Counted from the stretch's first letter, positions 18,488 through 27,476 are shown. The stretch: DNA of 64,000 nt from Cryobacterium sp. MP_M3 (GCF_015752155.1 NZ_JADOVI010000001.1:558001-622000); one strand, 5' to 3'. A program made the numbers and translations. Notes: generated from the letters alone by a model not told the origin.

Positions 18488-20289
18488 GCGTCACCGGAGT
18501 CGAAGGAGAAGAGCGCAGCAACTTCAGCGCCGCGGAGAGCAAGCAGATCCGGGCGAGGTCGCTGCGCCTGCTCGGGTCGCTGCTCGCCCCCGTGCGCTGG
18601 CCCGTGATCGCGGCGATGCTCATCGTCGTGCTCTCGACGGTCGCGCAGGTGGCCGGTCCGGCGCTGATCGCCTACGGGATCGACCAGGGGCTGCCGGCGC
18701 TGCTCGACCAGGACTGGTTCCCGCTCGCCGCCACCGGGGTGGTCTACCTGCTCACCGGCGTGATCGGCGCGGGCCTGATCGCCTGGTACACGCTGATGTC
18801 CGCCCGGATCAGCCAGGGCGTGCTGATCGACCTGCGCAAACGGGTCTTCCTGCACACTCAGCGGCTGAGCCTTGAATTCCACGAGTCGTACACCTCGGGC
18901 CGGATCATCTCCCGGCAGACGAGCGACCTCGACGCGATCCGCGAGCTGCTCGACTCCGGGATCAACCAGCTCGTGCAGGGCCTGCTCTACATGACCTTCA
19001 CCGCGATCGCCCTGTTCGCGCTCGACGGGATGAGCGGGCTCGTGCTGTTCGGTTCCCTGGTGCCGCTGCTCATCCTCACCCGGTGGTTCCAGGTGCGCTC
19101 GCAGACGCTGTTCCGGCAGTCCCGGACCGCCTCGGCGAGCCTGATCGTGCAGTTCGTGGAGACCATGACCGGCATCCGCGCGGTCAAGGCCTTCCGGGCG
19201 GAGAAGCGCAACGAGAAGGTGTTCGGCGAACTCGTCGAGGACTACCGGAAGGTGAACGGCCGGGTCATCCAGCTGTTCGGCATCTTCGACCCCGGTCTGG
19301 TGCTGATCGGCAACGTCGCGGTCGCCGTGGTGCTCCTGGTCGGCGGGTTCCGGGTCGCCGACGGGCAGCTGGCCATCGGCGCCCTGCTCGCGGCGCTGCT
19401 CTACACCCGGCGGTTCTTCGACCCGATGGAGGACATGGCGATGTTCTACAACTCCTACCAGTCCGCCGCCGCGGCGCTGGAGAAGATCTCCGGCGTGCTC
19501 GAGGAACACCCCGGCGTGCCCGACCCGGTGGCGCCGGTCGACCTGTGGAAGGCGCGCGGGCAGGTGTCGTTCGACCAGGTGAGCTTCGCCTACCAGAGCG
19601 ACCGGGTCATCCTGCCCCGGTTCGACCTGACGCTCCCGGCGGGGCAGACCATCGCCCTGGTCGGGTCGACGGGGGCCGGCAAGTCGACCCTGGCCAAGCT
19701 GATGGCCCGGTTCTACGACCCCTCCGACGGCCGGGTCAGCCTCGACGGGGTCGACCTGCGCGACCTGCACCCGAAGGACCTGCGCCGGGCGATAGTCATG
19801 GTGACCCAGGAGGCGTACCTGTTCAGCGGGTCCGTCGCCGACAACATCGCGATCGGCAAACCGGATGCCACGCCCGCCGAGATCGTCGCAGCGGCGCGGG
19901 CCGTCGGTGCGCACGACTTCATCGAGGGGCTGCCCAGCGGGTACGACACCGACGTGAACAAGCGCGGCGGACGGGTCTCGGCCGGGCAGCGGCAGCTTAT
20001 CTCGTTCGCGCGGGCGTTCCTCGCCGACCCGGCGGTCCTCATCCTTGACGAGGCCACCTCGAGCCTGGACATCCCCAGCGAACGGCTGGTGCAGCAGGCC
20101 CTGCAGACCCTGCTGGCCGATCGCACCGCCGTGATCATCGCGCACCGGCTGTCGACCGTGGCGATCGCCGATCGGGTGCTCGTGATGGAACACGGCCGGA
20201 TCGTCGAGGACGGCACCCCGGCCGACCTCATCGCGGGCACGGGGCGTTTCGCCCAGCTGCACGCCGCCTGGCGGGAGTCGCTCGTCTAG
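18484..20289 (+). CDS. ABC exporter half-transporter, catalytic subunit
   Basis: 601 residues from the GTG in GTGA shared with the previous stop. The membrane domain covers about residues 35-335; the NBD has Walker [11 protein letters not shown], signature VSAGQRQ in place of LSGGQ, and Walker [13 protein letters not shown] with the catalytic Glu, followed by the switch histidine in IIAHRLSTV. It should form a heterodimer with the product of 16631-18487, with one active and one degenerate ATP site. Its TAG stop lies in CTAG, which is also the stop of the convergent cupin gene on the other strand. Confidence 0.9.
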   Translation: MSVTGVEGEERSNFSAAESKQIRARSLRLLGSLLAPVRWPVIAAMLIVVLSTVAQVAGPALIAYGIDQGLPALLDQDWFPLAATGVVYLLTGVIGAGLIAWYTLMSARISQGVLIDLRKRVFLHTQRLSLEFHESYTSGRIISRQTSDLDAIRELLDSGINQLVQGLLYMTFTAIALFALDGMSGLVLFGSLVPLLILTRWFQVRSQTLFRQSRTASASLIVQFVETMTGIRAVKAFRAEKRNEKVFGELVEDYRKVNGRVIQLFGIFDPGLVLIGNVAVAVVLLVGGFRVADGQLAIGALLAALLYTRRFFDPMEDMAMFYNSYQSAAAALEKISGVLEEHPGVPDPVAPVDLWKARGQVSFDQVSFAYQSDRVILPRFDLTLPAGQTIALVGSTGAGKSTLAKLMARFYDPSDGRVSLDGVDLRDLHPKDLRRAIVMVTQEAYLFSGSVADNIAIGKPDATPAEIVAAARAVGAHDFIEGLPSGYDTDVNKRGGRVSAGQRQLISFARAFLADPAVLILDEATSSLDIPSERLVQQALQTLLADRTAVIIAHRLSTVAIADRVLVMEHGRIVEDGTPADLIAGTGRFAQLHAAWRESLV

Positions 20290-20702
20290 GCGCCGGTGGC
20301 CGGGCCGAGCGGCTGCCCGGCCGCGGCCGTGGGCGACGACGACGTCGGCGCGGGCTCCTTCAGCTCGAAGAAGATCGTGTGCGTCTCTGTGTCGCCCGTG
20401 TTCTCACCGGAGTGCTCCTGGGCGGCCAGCCAGCGGGCCTCGCCTTCGGGCAGGACCACGTCCACCTCCCGGCCGTTCGCGGAGAGCCGCCGGCTGAACG
20501 AACTGAGCGTGAACATCACGCTGTCGGGATGCGCGTGCGGGGTGGTCTTGTCGCCGGGGGAGTCGCGGTACTCCAGCACGCGCACGCGCTCGTTCTCCAG
20601 GATCACGCGGTAGTGCCCGGGATTGGTCCGCACGGGGTCGTTCGCCGGCGCGGCTTCGTCACTGGGGACGGCATCGCCGGTCAGTGCTGGATCGTTCGTC
20701 AT
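20286..20702 (-). CDS. Small cupin-like protein (paralogue 1)
   Basis: 138 residues; a single cupin-type beta-barrel is suggested by [30 protein letters not shown] (metal-binding His pair) and AQEHSGEN near residue 90. About two thirds of the 90-residue core is identical to the gene at 20890-21330, so the pair arose by tandem duplication. Both lie on the minus strand, each with its own -10-like hexamer just before the ATG. Proteins of this kind are annotated only as cupin or cytoplasmic protein; no reaction can be named. The stop shares CTAG with the convergent ABC gene. Confidence 0.75.
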   Translation of the reverse strand: MTNDPALTGDAVPSDEAAPANDPVRTNPGHYRVILENERVRVLEYRDSPGDKTTPHAHPDSVMFTLSSFSRRLSANGREVDVVLPEGEARWLAAQEHSGENTGDTETHTIFFELKEPAPTSSSPTAAAGQPLGPATGA

Positions 20703-20708
20703 GGCGGC

Positions 20709-20714
20709 AGGCTA
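20709..20714 (-). promoter_or_regulatory. -10 hexamer TAGCCT, leaderless promoter
   Basis: Minus-strand TAGCCT 6 nt before the ATG at 20702. Confidence 0.55.
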
Positions 20715-20797
20715 ACACCGTGCGTCCGGCAGGGACAGGTGCAGTCCGGCACCCGGTCCGCGAGCCCGGTCCGCGCCGCCCGGCACCCGGGGCGGCC

Positions 20798-20865
20798 TCG
20801 CGGCGCACCGTGCGGAACGGGGCGCACCGTAGAACGTGCGCCGGCTTCCGCACGGTGTGCCGCGA
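20798..20865. repeat. Intergenic inverted repeat IR-F
   Basis: Arms 20798-20817 and 20846-20865 pair over 20 bp with one G-T type mismatch. Inside sits a second perfect stem, GGCGCAC (20821-20827) with GTGCGCC (20836-20842). It lies between the two cupin paralogues and has the two-tier form of IR-A to IR-E. Confidence 0.8.
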
Positions 20866-20889
20866 CATGATGCCGGCGACTCCGTCAGG

Positions 20890-21330
20890 TCAGGCGAAGC
20901 CCCAGGCCTTCTCCTCGTCGCTCGACGCGTCGGAGAGAGGGGTTCCGGTCAGCGGGCGGGGCGCGACGGGACCCAGCGGGTGGTACCCGGGGTCGGGGGC
21001 CCGCACGGCCGCCTCCTTGAGTTCCACGAAGATCGCGTGCGTCGGGGTCTTGCCGATGTTGAGGCCGGCGTGTTCCTGGGCTGGGAGCCAGCGCGTCTCC
21101 CCGGCGGGCAGTTCGACGTCGAGCTCGCGACCCTCCGACGACAACCGCCGGGCGTAGGCGCTCAGGGTGATCATCACACTGTCGGGATGCTCGTGCGGGT
21201 TGGTCTCATCGCCGGGGGCGTCGAGGAACTCGAGCACGCGAACACGCTCGTTCTCGAGGAGCACCCGGTAGAGCCCGGGGTCGGTGACGAGGGGATCCAG
21301 GGGATCGGTGGCTTTCTTTTCGCTGTCCAT
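20890..21330 (-). CDS. Small cupin-like protein (paralogue 2)
   Basis: 146 residues from ATG 21330. Core segments [30 protein letters not shown] and AQEHAGLN parallel the first paralogue; the His pair and the later His are kept, so both could bind a metal. The C-terminal tail differs (PLTGTPLSDASSDEEKAWGFA-type, acidic). A TACCGT hexamer ends 5 nt before the ATG. An open extension upstream to 21483 exists but lacks any start signal and is not conserved with the paralogue. Function unknown. Confidence 0.72.
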   Translation of the reverse strand: MDSEKKATDPLDPLVTDPGLYRVLLENERVRVLEFLDAPGDETNPHEHPDSVMITLSAYARRLSSEGRELDVELPAGETRWLPAQEHAGLNIGKTPTHAIFVELKEAAVRAPDPGYHPLGPVAPRPLTGTPLSDASSDEEKAWGFA

Positions 21331-21335
21331 GTGGC

Positions 21336-21341
21336 ACGGTA
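21336..21341 (-). promoter_or_regulatory. -10 hexamer TACCGT, leaderless promoter
   Basis: Minus-strand TACCGT 5 nt before the ATG at 21330. Confidence 0.4.
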
Positions 21342-21498
21342 ACACCGTTGGGCGGCGCCGAACAAGGGTTCGGAGATGACCGGCAGCCGACGATTGCCGG
21401 TCCACCGCGGCGGGCGCCGGAAGCACCTTGACGCGTGCGGTGACAGGGACTAGGACGGAACGTGGGGCATCCGGATGAGTCATTCGATGGGAGTTCTC

Positions 21499-22404
21499 AT
21501 GAGCCGGTCAGTTTCCACCGCAGCGCAACGCCCGTCCCCCTCGCTCCGGGCTTTGGCCGCCCGCCGCCCGGTCAGCACGTTCTGCGTCGCCGCCGTCGGA
21601 CTGGTCCTGCTGCTGCAGACCCTGCTGCTGGTCGCGGGGCTCGACCTGACGCCCGGCAAACTCGCGGAACTCGTCATCCTGTTCGGGCTCGCCCTCCTGC
21701 TCACCACGTGGATCGGCGGGGCGCCCCTGGTGCGCCGGCTGCTCGGAGGCCTGGCGCGCTGGCGGTTCGGCGTCGGCCGGTGGCTGCTCGTGCTCCTGGC
21801 GATGCCCGCCCTCACCGTGGCGATCGGCCTCGCCACGGGCACCTTCCGCACCTCGCCCGACGGCTGGGGAGTGGTGACCCTCGACTACCTGGTCATCCTG
21901 GTGCTCATCGCCCTGACCGCGAGCATCTGGGAGGAGACGGCGTGGTCCGGTTTCGTACAGTCGCGCCTGATGGCGCGCCGCGGCCTGCTCATCGGCTCAC
22001 TGCTCGCCGCGGTGCCGTTCGCGCTCATCCACCTGCCGCTGGCCTTCGAGTCGTCCGGCCTGGCAGGGACGAGCCTGACGGATGCCTGGATCAGTTGGGC
22101 CTTCGTCATCGGCTCTGCGCCCTTCTTCCGCTACCTCGCGGGCGGCCTGCTGGTCGACACCGGTGGCAGCGTCCTCGCCGTCGCCCTCCTGCACGCGTCG
22201 TTCAACGCCTCCGGCTCGCTCAGCATCGTCCCCGGCGGTTGGCAGTACGCCCTCGCCCTCGTGGTGCTCACGATCCTCGTGGCCGCCTACCGCGCGATCC
22301 GCGGCCGCTCGCTCGTGCGCGGCACCGTGCCCGCCCTGGTGGAGCCGCAGCCACAGTCGAGGTCCCGGTCGAGTCAGGCCGGCGACCAGCGCGCCACGGC
22401 GTAG
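21499..22404 (+). CDS. CPBP (CAAX-protease-like) intramembrane protein
   Basis: 301 residues from ATG 21499, chosen because GGGAG lies 5 nt upstream; in-frame ATGs at 21475 and 21487 are possible. There are about eight hydrophobic helices. The CPBP motifs are present: EETAWSGF (Glu-Glu pair, near residue 145), FALIHLP (His) and ALLHASFN (His, Asn). Family members are Rce1-like metal-dependent intramembrane proteases or bacteriocin-immunity proteins; the substrate cannot be inferred. The 3' end overlaps the convergent ATL gene by 31 nt. Confidence 0.8.
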   Translation: MSRSVSTAAQRPSPSLRALAARRPVSTFCVAAVGLVLLLQTLLLVAGLDLTPGKLAELVILFGLALLLTTWIGGAPLVRRLLGGLARWRFGVGRWLLVLLAMPALTVAIGLATGTFRTSPDGWGVVTLDYLVILVLIALTASIWEETAWSGFVQSRLMARRGLLIGSLLAAVPFALIHLPLAFESSGLAGTSLTDAWISWAFVIGSAPFFRYLAGGLLVDTGGSVLAVALLHASFNASGSLSIVPGGWQYALALVVLTILVAAYRAIRGRSLVRGTVPALVEPQPQSRSRSSQAGDQRATA

Positions 22405-22691
22405 TCCACCCGGTAGCCGGGGGCCAGCGCGTTCAGCAGCGGCGTGCCCTCTGCCCGGTAGTGCGCGAGCGCGCGCGCCTCGTGTTCGAGCGGCGGGTGC
22501 CCGCCGGCACGGATGACCCGCCACCACGGCGCATCCGACCCGTAGTGGCTCATCACCTGGCCGACCACGCGGGCGCCTCGCGAGCCGAGCACCGCCGCGA
22601 CATCCCCGTAGGTCATCACCCGTCCGGGCGGAATCGAGTCGACGATGTCGAGCACGTGGGTCACGAACGGGCTGTCCGGGGCGATGCGCAT
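22374..22691 (-). CDS. Alkyltransferase-like (ATL) DNA repair protein
   Basis: 105 residues covering only the C-terminal DNA-binding domain of O6-alkylguanine-DNA alkyltransferases (IPPGRVMTYGDVAAVLG, with helix-turn-helix and Arg finger region GARVVGQVM). The active-site block, PCHR in true MGMT enzymes, reads APWWRVI: the alkyl-accepting Cys is Trp. This is the hallmark of ATL proteins, which bind alkylated guanines and hand them to nucleotide excision repair instead of repairing them. It is 13 nt downstream of a GNAT gene on the same strand. Confidence 0.85.
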   Translation of the reverse strand: MRIAPDSPFVTHVLDIVDSIPPGRVMTYGDVAAVLGSRGARVVGQVMSHYGSDAPWWRVIRAGGHPPLEHEARALAHYRAEGTPLLNALAPGYRVDYAVARWSPA

Positions 22692-22704
22692 GAGGCTGCC
22701 TCGG

Positions 22705-23157
22705 TCAGAGCTGGAGGGAGCCGATCGTTTCGCCGTAGGCGGTCTGGCCGATGTCGCGGAAGCCGATCCGGTGGAAGAACGATTCCGGGCCCTCTTCGCC
22801 GGGCTCCCAGATCACGGTGATGTGGTCGAAGCCGCGCTTGCGTGCCTCCTCGGCGAGAGCCTCCGCGGCGAACTTGCCGACACCCCTGCCCTGGGCGCTC
22901 GCGTCCACGTTGATCCGCCAGATGCAGGCACGGAACTCCTCGTGCGTCGATTCGGGGTCGAAGTTGCCGTGAATGAAGCCGGCCACCTCGCCGTCGAGCA
23001 GCACGACCCGCTGCCAGGATGTTGCCGGGTTGATCACGGATGCCGCGACCGAGTAGGAGACCGGAGCAATGTATTGTTCCTGGCCCGGCTTCAGGCTCAG
23101 GGTATTGGCCGCAACAATATTGCGCGCGGACAGTTCTTCCAGTCGTAGTTCACCCAT
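22705..23157 (-). CDS. GNAT-family N-acetyltransferase
   Basis: 150 residues with the acetyl-CoA-binding signature QGRGVGKFAAEALAEEA near residue 90 and FFHRIGF near the C-terminus (motif B). The core ACIWRINVDASAQGRG is typical of the family. The acetyl acceptor is unknown. The ATG lies 6 nt after TAGCCT without a Shine-Dalgarno sequence. The ATL gene follows on the same strand, so the two may be co-transcribed. Confidence 0.82.
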   Translation of the reverse strand: MGELRLEELSARNIVAANTLSLKPGQEQYIAPVSYSVAASVINPATSWQRVVLLDGEVAGFIHGNFDPESTHEEFRACIWRINVDASAQGRGVGKFAAEALAEEARKRGFDHITVIWEPGEEGPESFFHRIGFRDIGQTAYGETIGSLQL

Positions 23158-23163
23158 AGCAAC

Positions 23164-23169
23164 AGGCTA
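23164..23169 (-). promoter_or_regulatory. -10 hexamer TAGCCT, leaderless promoter
   Basis: Minus-strand TAGCCT 6 nt before the ATG at 23157. Confidence 0.55.
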
Positions 23170-23220
23170 ACGTGCGCCCGGGGGTGCCGGTAGTCGGGGT
23201 TTCGGCCGACCCGCGAACTG

Positions 23221-23236
23221 TCTCGATGTCAAGATA
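23221..23236 (+). promoter_or_regulatory. Operator-like palindrome upstream of icd (TCTCGA-TG-TCAAGA)
   Basis: Half-sites TCTCGA and TCAAGA flank TG, followed by TA. It ends about 15 nt before a -10-like TAGAAT (23252-23257), so it covers the -35 region, a repressor-type position. It is the same half-site pair as upstream of sucC at 6922. The binding protein is not in this window. Confidence 0.55.
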
Positions 23237-23300
23237 GTTGCGTCCCTCTAGTAGAATTGCCGTGGCCATTCAGGCCCCCCGACATTCTGAGGAGAATTCA

Positions 23301-24515
23301 TTGGCGAAGATCAAGGTTGAAGGCACTGTCGTCGAGCTCGACGGGGACGAGATGACCCGCATCATCTGGCAGGCGATCAAGGACACCCTGATTCACCCGT
23401 ATCTCGACATCGACCTCGAGTATTACGACCTGTCTATCCAGAAGCGCGACGAGACCGATGACCAGATCACGGTCGACGCGGCCCGCGCCATCCAGAAGCA
23501 CGGCGTGGGCGTCAAGTGCGCGACCATCACGCCCGACGAGGCCCGGGTCGAGGAATTCGGCCTGAAGAAGATGTGGGCGTCGCCCAACGGCACGATCCGC
23601 AACATCCTCGGCGGCACCATCTTCCGCGAGCCCATCATCATCTCCAACATCCCGCGCCTCGTGCCCGGTTGGAACAAGCCGATCATCATCGGCCGCCACG
23701 CGTTCGGCGACCAGTACAAGGCCACGAACTTCCGTTTCGAGGGCGAAGGCACGCTCAGCATGACCTTCACCCCGAAGGACGGCAGCGCGCCCCAGGAGTT
23801 CGAGGTCTTCCAGGCCCCGGGCAGCGGCGTCGCGATGGGGATGTACAACCTCGACAAGTCGATCATCGACTTCGCCCGTGCCTCGCTCAACTACGGCCTC
23901 GAGCGCAACTACCCGGTGTACCTCTCCACGAAGAACACCATCCTCAAGGCCTACGACGGCCGGTTCAAGGACATCTTCCAGGAGATCTTCGACGCCGAGT
24001 TCAAGGAACGCTACGAGGCCGCCGGTCTCACCTACGAGCACCGCCTCATCGACGACATGGTCGCATCCGCCATGAAGTGGGAGGGCGGCTACGTCTGGGC
24101 CTGCAAGAACTACGACGGCGACGTGCAGTCCGACACGGTGGCGCAGGGCTTCGGCTCGCTCGGCCTGATGACCAGCGTGCTCTCCACCCCCGACGGCAAG
24201 GTCGTCGAGGCCGAGGCCGCCCACGGCACGGTGACCCGTCACTACCGCCAGCACCAGCAGGGCAAGCCCACCTCGACCAACCCGATCGCGTCGATCTACG
24301 CCTGGACCCGCGGCCTCGCCCACCGGGCCAAGCTCGACGAGAACCCGGCGCTCGCCGAGTTCTCGCACACCCTCGAAGACGTGGTCATCAAGACGGTCGA
24401 GAGCGGCAAGATGACCAAGGACCTCGCGCTCCTGGTCGGCCCGGACCAGGGTTACCTGACCACCGAGGAATTCCTCGCGGCCATCGCGGAAAACCTCCGC
24501 ACCCGCCTGGCCTAA
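23301..24515 (+). CDS. icd: NADP-dependent isocitrate dehydrogenase (class II, eukaryote-like)
   Basis: TCA-cycle enzyme converting isocitrate to 2-oxoglutarate with NADPH production. 404 residues. The start is TTG: TGAGGAGAATTCATTG places AGGAG at ideal distance and the family N-terminus ([20 protein letters not shown]) follows at once. Substrate block [18 protein letters not shown] near residue 95, [13 protein letters not shown] near 132 and the cofactor block GTVTRHYRQ near 310 mark the homodimeric NADP type found in eukaryotes and many actinobacteria. The promoter carries the operator-like palindrome; a strong hairpin terminates it at 24528. Confidence 0.95.
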   Translation: MAKIKVEGTVVELDGDEMTRIIWQAIKDTLIHPYLDIDLEYYDLSIQKRDETDDQITVDAARAIQKHGVGVKCATITPDEARVEEFGLKKMWASPNGTIRNILGGTIFREPIIISNIPRLVPGWNKPIIIGRHAFGDQYKATNFRFEGEGTLSMTFTPKDGSAPQEFEVFQAPGSGVAMGMYNLDKSIIDFARASLNYGLERNYPVYLSTKNTILKAYDGRFKDIFQEIFDAEFKERYEAAGLTYEHRLIDDMVASAMKWEGGYVWACKNYDGDVQSDTVAQGFGSLGLMTSVLSTPDGKVVEAEAAHGTVTRHYRQHQQGKPTSTNPIASIYAWTRGLAHRAKLDENPALAEFSHTLEDVVIKTVESGKMTKDLALLVGPDQGYLTTEEFLAAIAENLRTRLA

Positions 24516-24527
24516 TCCCGCACCGCA

Positions 24528-24565
24528 CGCCGGAAGGCCCCGACTCTCGTCGGGGCCTTCCGGCG
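24528..24565 (+). terminator. Hairpin terminator after icd
   Basis: Perfect 17-bp stem (arms 24528-24544 and 24549-24565) with a TCTC loop, 12 nt after the icd stop. It is the strongest simple hairpin in the window. Confidence 0.85.
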
Positions 24566-24615
24566 TTGAGGCGAGCCTTTCCTTGCTGGCGCGGCGCGCC
24601 GCCCGGGGGAACAAT

Positions 24616-26517
24616 ATGAGCATGTCGTCTCTCTTCGGTGCCGTACGGCGCTACCCGCTCGTCGCGACCACGGTCGTCCTCGGGCTGGTCGGCGTGGTGC
24701 TCGCACTGGCCGGGCTGCCCGACCTCGTCCGCTGGCTGTTCAGCGGGTTCGGGCTGGCCGTGGCCGCCTACGAGGCCGTCGGCATGGTGCGGCGGTTGCG
24801 CCGCGGAACCTTCGGCGTCGACTTCCTCGCCATCACGGCGATCGTCGCCACCGTGCTCGTCGGCGAGTACGTCGCCACCATGATCATCGTGCTGATGCTC
24901 ACCGGCGGTGCGGCGCTGGAGGACTTCGCGGTGAACCGTGCCAAGCGCGAGCTCAACGCCCTGCTCCAGCGCGCCCCGCAGATCGCTCACCGGCACTCCG
25001 CCGACTTCACTGAGGTCGAAGACGTGCCGGCCACGGACGTGCGTGTGGGCGACCACCTCCTGGTGCGCCCGGCCGAGATCGTGCCCGTCGACGGGACGCT
25101 CGTCACCGACAGCGCCGCGTTCGACGAATCCTCCCTCACTGGGGAAAGCCTCCCGGTCGAACGCGTCACCGGCGACGCCATCCTCAGCGGGTCGATCAAC
25201 GGCCAGGCCGCGGCGACCATCCGGGCCACGGCGACGGCGGCCAACAGCCAGTACCAGCAGATCATCGCGCTGGTCGAGGAGGCGGCGGCCAGCAAGGCGC
25301 CCGTGGTGCGCCTCGCCGACCGGTACGCGGTGCCGTTCACCGCGGTGTCGCTCCTGATCGCCGGGCTGGCCTGGCTCTTCGGCGGCGACCCGGCGCGTTT
25401 CGCCGAGGTGCTCGTCGTCGCCACCCCCTGCCCGTTGCTGATCTCCGCGCCGGTCGCGTTCATGGGCGGCATGAGCCGCGCCGCGCGCAACGGCATCATC
25501 GTCAAGGGCGGCGGGGTGCTCGAGACCCTGTCGCGGGCGAGGACCGTCGTCTTCGACAAGACCGGCACTCTCACCCACGGTGCGCCCGCCATCGCCCGGG
25601 TGATCCCGGAGGCGGGCTTCGGCGAGGACGAGCTGCTGGCGCTCGCCGCGTCGGCCGAGCAATACTCCTCGCACGTGCTCGCGGCATCCGTCATCGCGGC
25701 CGCGCACGCCCGTGGACTCGCCCTGACCTCCACCGACACCGCCAATGAGGTCCCCGCCAACGGCGTCGTCGCCCGCCTCGGGTCGGCCGAAGTCACCGTC
25801 GGCAAGCTCTCCTACGTCAGGGACCGGGCGCCGGATGCCGTGGCCACCCCCCTCGACGGCGGCGAACTCGCCATCTACCTCGCCGTCGACGGCCGGTTCG
25901 CCGGGAGCATCGTGGCCAGCGACCGGCTGCGCGGCAACGCCAGACAGACGATGGCCGACTTCCGGGCGCTGGGTATCACCGAGACCGTCATGCTCACCGG
26001 GGACGCCCGCCCGACGGCGGAGCACATCGCGGCCCTGGTCGGCATCGAGAGCGTGCAGGCCGACTGCCTGCCCGTCGACAAGGTCGACGCGGTGCGCGGC
26101 CTCACCCGGCGACCGGTGATCATGGTCGGCGACGGGGTGAACGACGCGCCGGTGCTCGCCGTCGCCGACGTCGGCATCGCCATGGGCGCCAAGGGTGCCA
26201 CGGCGGCCAGCGAATCGGCGGACGTGGTCATCCTGATCGACGACCTGTCGCGCACCGCACGCGCCGTCGCGATCGGCCAGGACACGATCCGGATCGCCCT
26301 GCAGAGTATCTGGCTGGGCATCGCGCTGAGCCTGGCCCTGATGATCCTCGCCGCCGTCGGGTTCATCCCCGCCACGATCGGCGCCCTGCTCCAGGAGTTC
26401 GTCGACCTGGCCACGATCCTGAACGCGCTGCGCGCGATCGGCGGTCGCCGTGATGCCGCGGTGAAGGCCCAGGCGAGGGCGGAACTCCCCATCGCCGGCT
26501 CCGCCCTCGTGCACTAG
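24616..26517 (+). CDS. P1B-type heavy-metal-translocating ATPase
   Basis: 633 residues from ATG 24616, with GGGGGA upstream. There is no N-terminal metal-binding domain; membrane helices begin at once. The membrane metal-site motif reads ATPCPLLIS (TPC instead of the CPC of Cu/Zn/Cd pumps). The catalytic core is complete: DESSLTGES actuator loop near residue 175, DKTGTLTHG phosphorylation site near 315, and GDGVNDAPVLA hinge near 510. It should export a transition metal at ATP cost. TPC-type P1B pumps are poorly characterised, so the ion cannot be named. No metalloregulator adjoins it; the next gene is an AraC regulator. Confidence 0.88.
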   Translation: MSMSSLFGAVRRYPLVATTVVLGLVGVVLALAGLPDLVRWLFSGFGLAVAAYEAVGMVRRLRRGTFGVDFLAITAIVATVLVGEYVATMIIVLMLTGGAALEDFAVNRAKRELNALLQRAPQIAHRHSADFTEVEDVPATDVRVGDHLLVRPAEIVPVDGTLVTDSAAFDESSLTGESLPVERVTGDAILSGSINGQAAATIRATATAANSQYQQIIALVEEAAASKAPVVRLADRYAVPFTAVSLLIAGLAWLFGGDPARFAEVLVVATPCPLLISAPVAFMGGMSRAARNGIIVKGGGVLETLSRARTVVFDKTGTLTHGAPAIARVIPEAGFGEDELLALAASAEQYSSHVLAASVIAAAHARGLALTSTDTANEVPANGVVARLGSAEVTVGKLSYVRDRAPDAVATPLDGGELAIYLAVDGRFAGSIVASDRLRGNARQTMADFRALGITETVMLTGDARPTAEHIAALVGIESVQADCLPVDKVDAVRGLTRRPVIMVGDGVNDAPVLAVADVGIAMGAKGATAASESADVVILIDDLSRTARAVAIGQDTIRIALQSIWLGIALSLALMILAAVGFIPATIGALLQEFVDLATILNALRAIGGRRDAAVKAQARAELPIAGSALVH

Positions 26518-26548
26518 CCAACCGCTGGCGCGGATCACCGGTCGGTTC

Positions 26549-26554
26549 TACGGT
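26549..26554 (+). promoter_or_regulatory. -10 hexamer TACGGT, leaderless promoter
   Basis: TACGGT 6 nt before the ATG at 26561. Confidence 0.45.
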
Positions 26555-26560
26555 GGCTGC

Positions 26561-27457
26561 ATGACCTATCTCGAGCGGCCAGTGCCCGAGACGCTCGCTC
26601 CCGCCGTGACCCGGGTCTGGTACCAGGAGGCGGAAACCGCCGCCCGATACGAGCGGATATTCCCGCAGCCGGCCGTGCACTTCATTCTCAACCTGTCGGG
26701 TCCGTATCTCCTGCTCGATCAGGGTGCGGGGCAGGTGCGCTCCTTCCCGGCCGGTTTCCTCTCCGGATTGCAGCGCCGGTACCTGACCATCCAGAGCCCA
26801 CCGGTGATCCGGCACATCGGTGTGGAACTGGCTCCGTTCGGCCTCGCGCGTTTCAACACGCTCCGCGCCGACGCCCTCGCGGGCACCGTCACGGACAGCC
26901 AGGGACTCATCGGCGACACGACGGCGTTGCGGGACAGCGCACGGGCAGCACTGGCGGCGAACCCGGGAGAGGCCGGCCAGACTGCGGCGCTCGACCTGGT
27001 GCTGGCTCACCTGCGGGAGTGCGCCAGGCCAGGCCAGTCGCCGCCGGCCGGAATCCTCCGTGCCGTGGCACGGGTCCTGACCGACCCCGATGAGCCGGTC
27101 GCATCGCTCGCGGCCGGCGTCGGGCTCAGCCACCGCGCGCTCATCGACGGGTTCCGAACCTGGTGCGGTGTGGCTCCCAAGGTGTTCGCCGACATCGTGC
27201 GATTCCGGCAATTCGTCGCCGCCCTCCCGCTTGACGGGCCGATGCCGCCGTGGTCCGAGTTCGTCGGGGCATCCGGCTACTACGACCAACCGCATTTCAT
27301 CCGGGTGTTCCGTGCCTTCACGGGGTTCACCCCGTCCCGGTACCTCGAGATCGTGGCGCGCTACGGCACGGAATACGCCGCCTTCGTTCCGCTGGACACC
27401 CCGGGTGACGCGGCGGAAAAATATACAAGCCAGGCCGTCCACCGATTGCTACCGTGA
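26561..27457 (+). CDS. AraC-family transcriptional regulator
   Basis: 298 residues. Residues 1-150 form a cupin-like sensor domain (IFPQPAVHFILNLSGPY; DUF6597-like N-terminus). The C-terminal region holds two helix-turn-helix units, the first at VASLAAGVGLSHRALIDGFRT near residue 190 and the second ending in the AraC signature SGYYDQPHFIRVFRAFTGFTPSRY near 265. The downstream DUF1761 gene follows after 19 nt on the same strand and may be co-transcribed. Its signal and targets are unknown. Confidence 0.85.
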   Translation: MTYLERPVPETLAPAVTRVWYQEAETAARYERIFPQPAVHFILNLSGPYLLLDQGAGQVRSFPAGFLSGLQRRYLTIQSPPVIRHIGVELAPFGLARFNTLRADALAGTVTDSQGLIGDTTALRDSARAALAANPGEAGQTAALDLVLAHLRECARPGQSPPAGILRAVARVLTDPDEPVASLAAGVGLSHRALIDGFRTWCGVAPKVFADIVRFRQFVAALPLDGPMPPWSEFVGASGYYDQPHFIRVFRAFTGFTPSRYLEIVARYGTEYAAFVPLDTPGDAAEKYTSQAVHRLLP

Positions 27458-27476
27458 TGCGTCGGAAAGAGGAATC

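Noticed and set aside
20890-21483. Longer form of the second cupin protein starting at 21483
   Set aside because: The extra 51 residues are not matched in the paralogue, and the ATG at 21330 has a -10-like hexamer at the distance seen in neighbouring genes.
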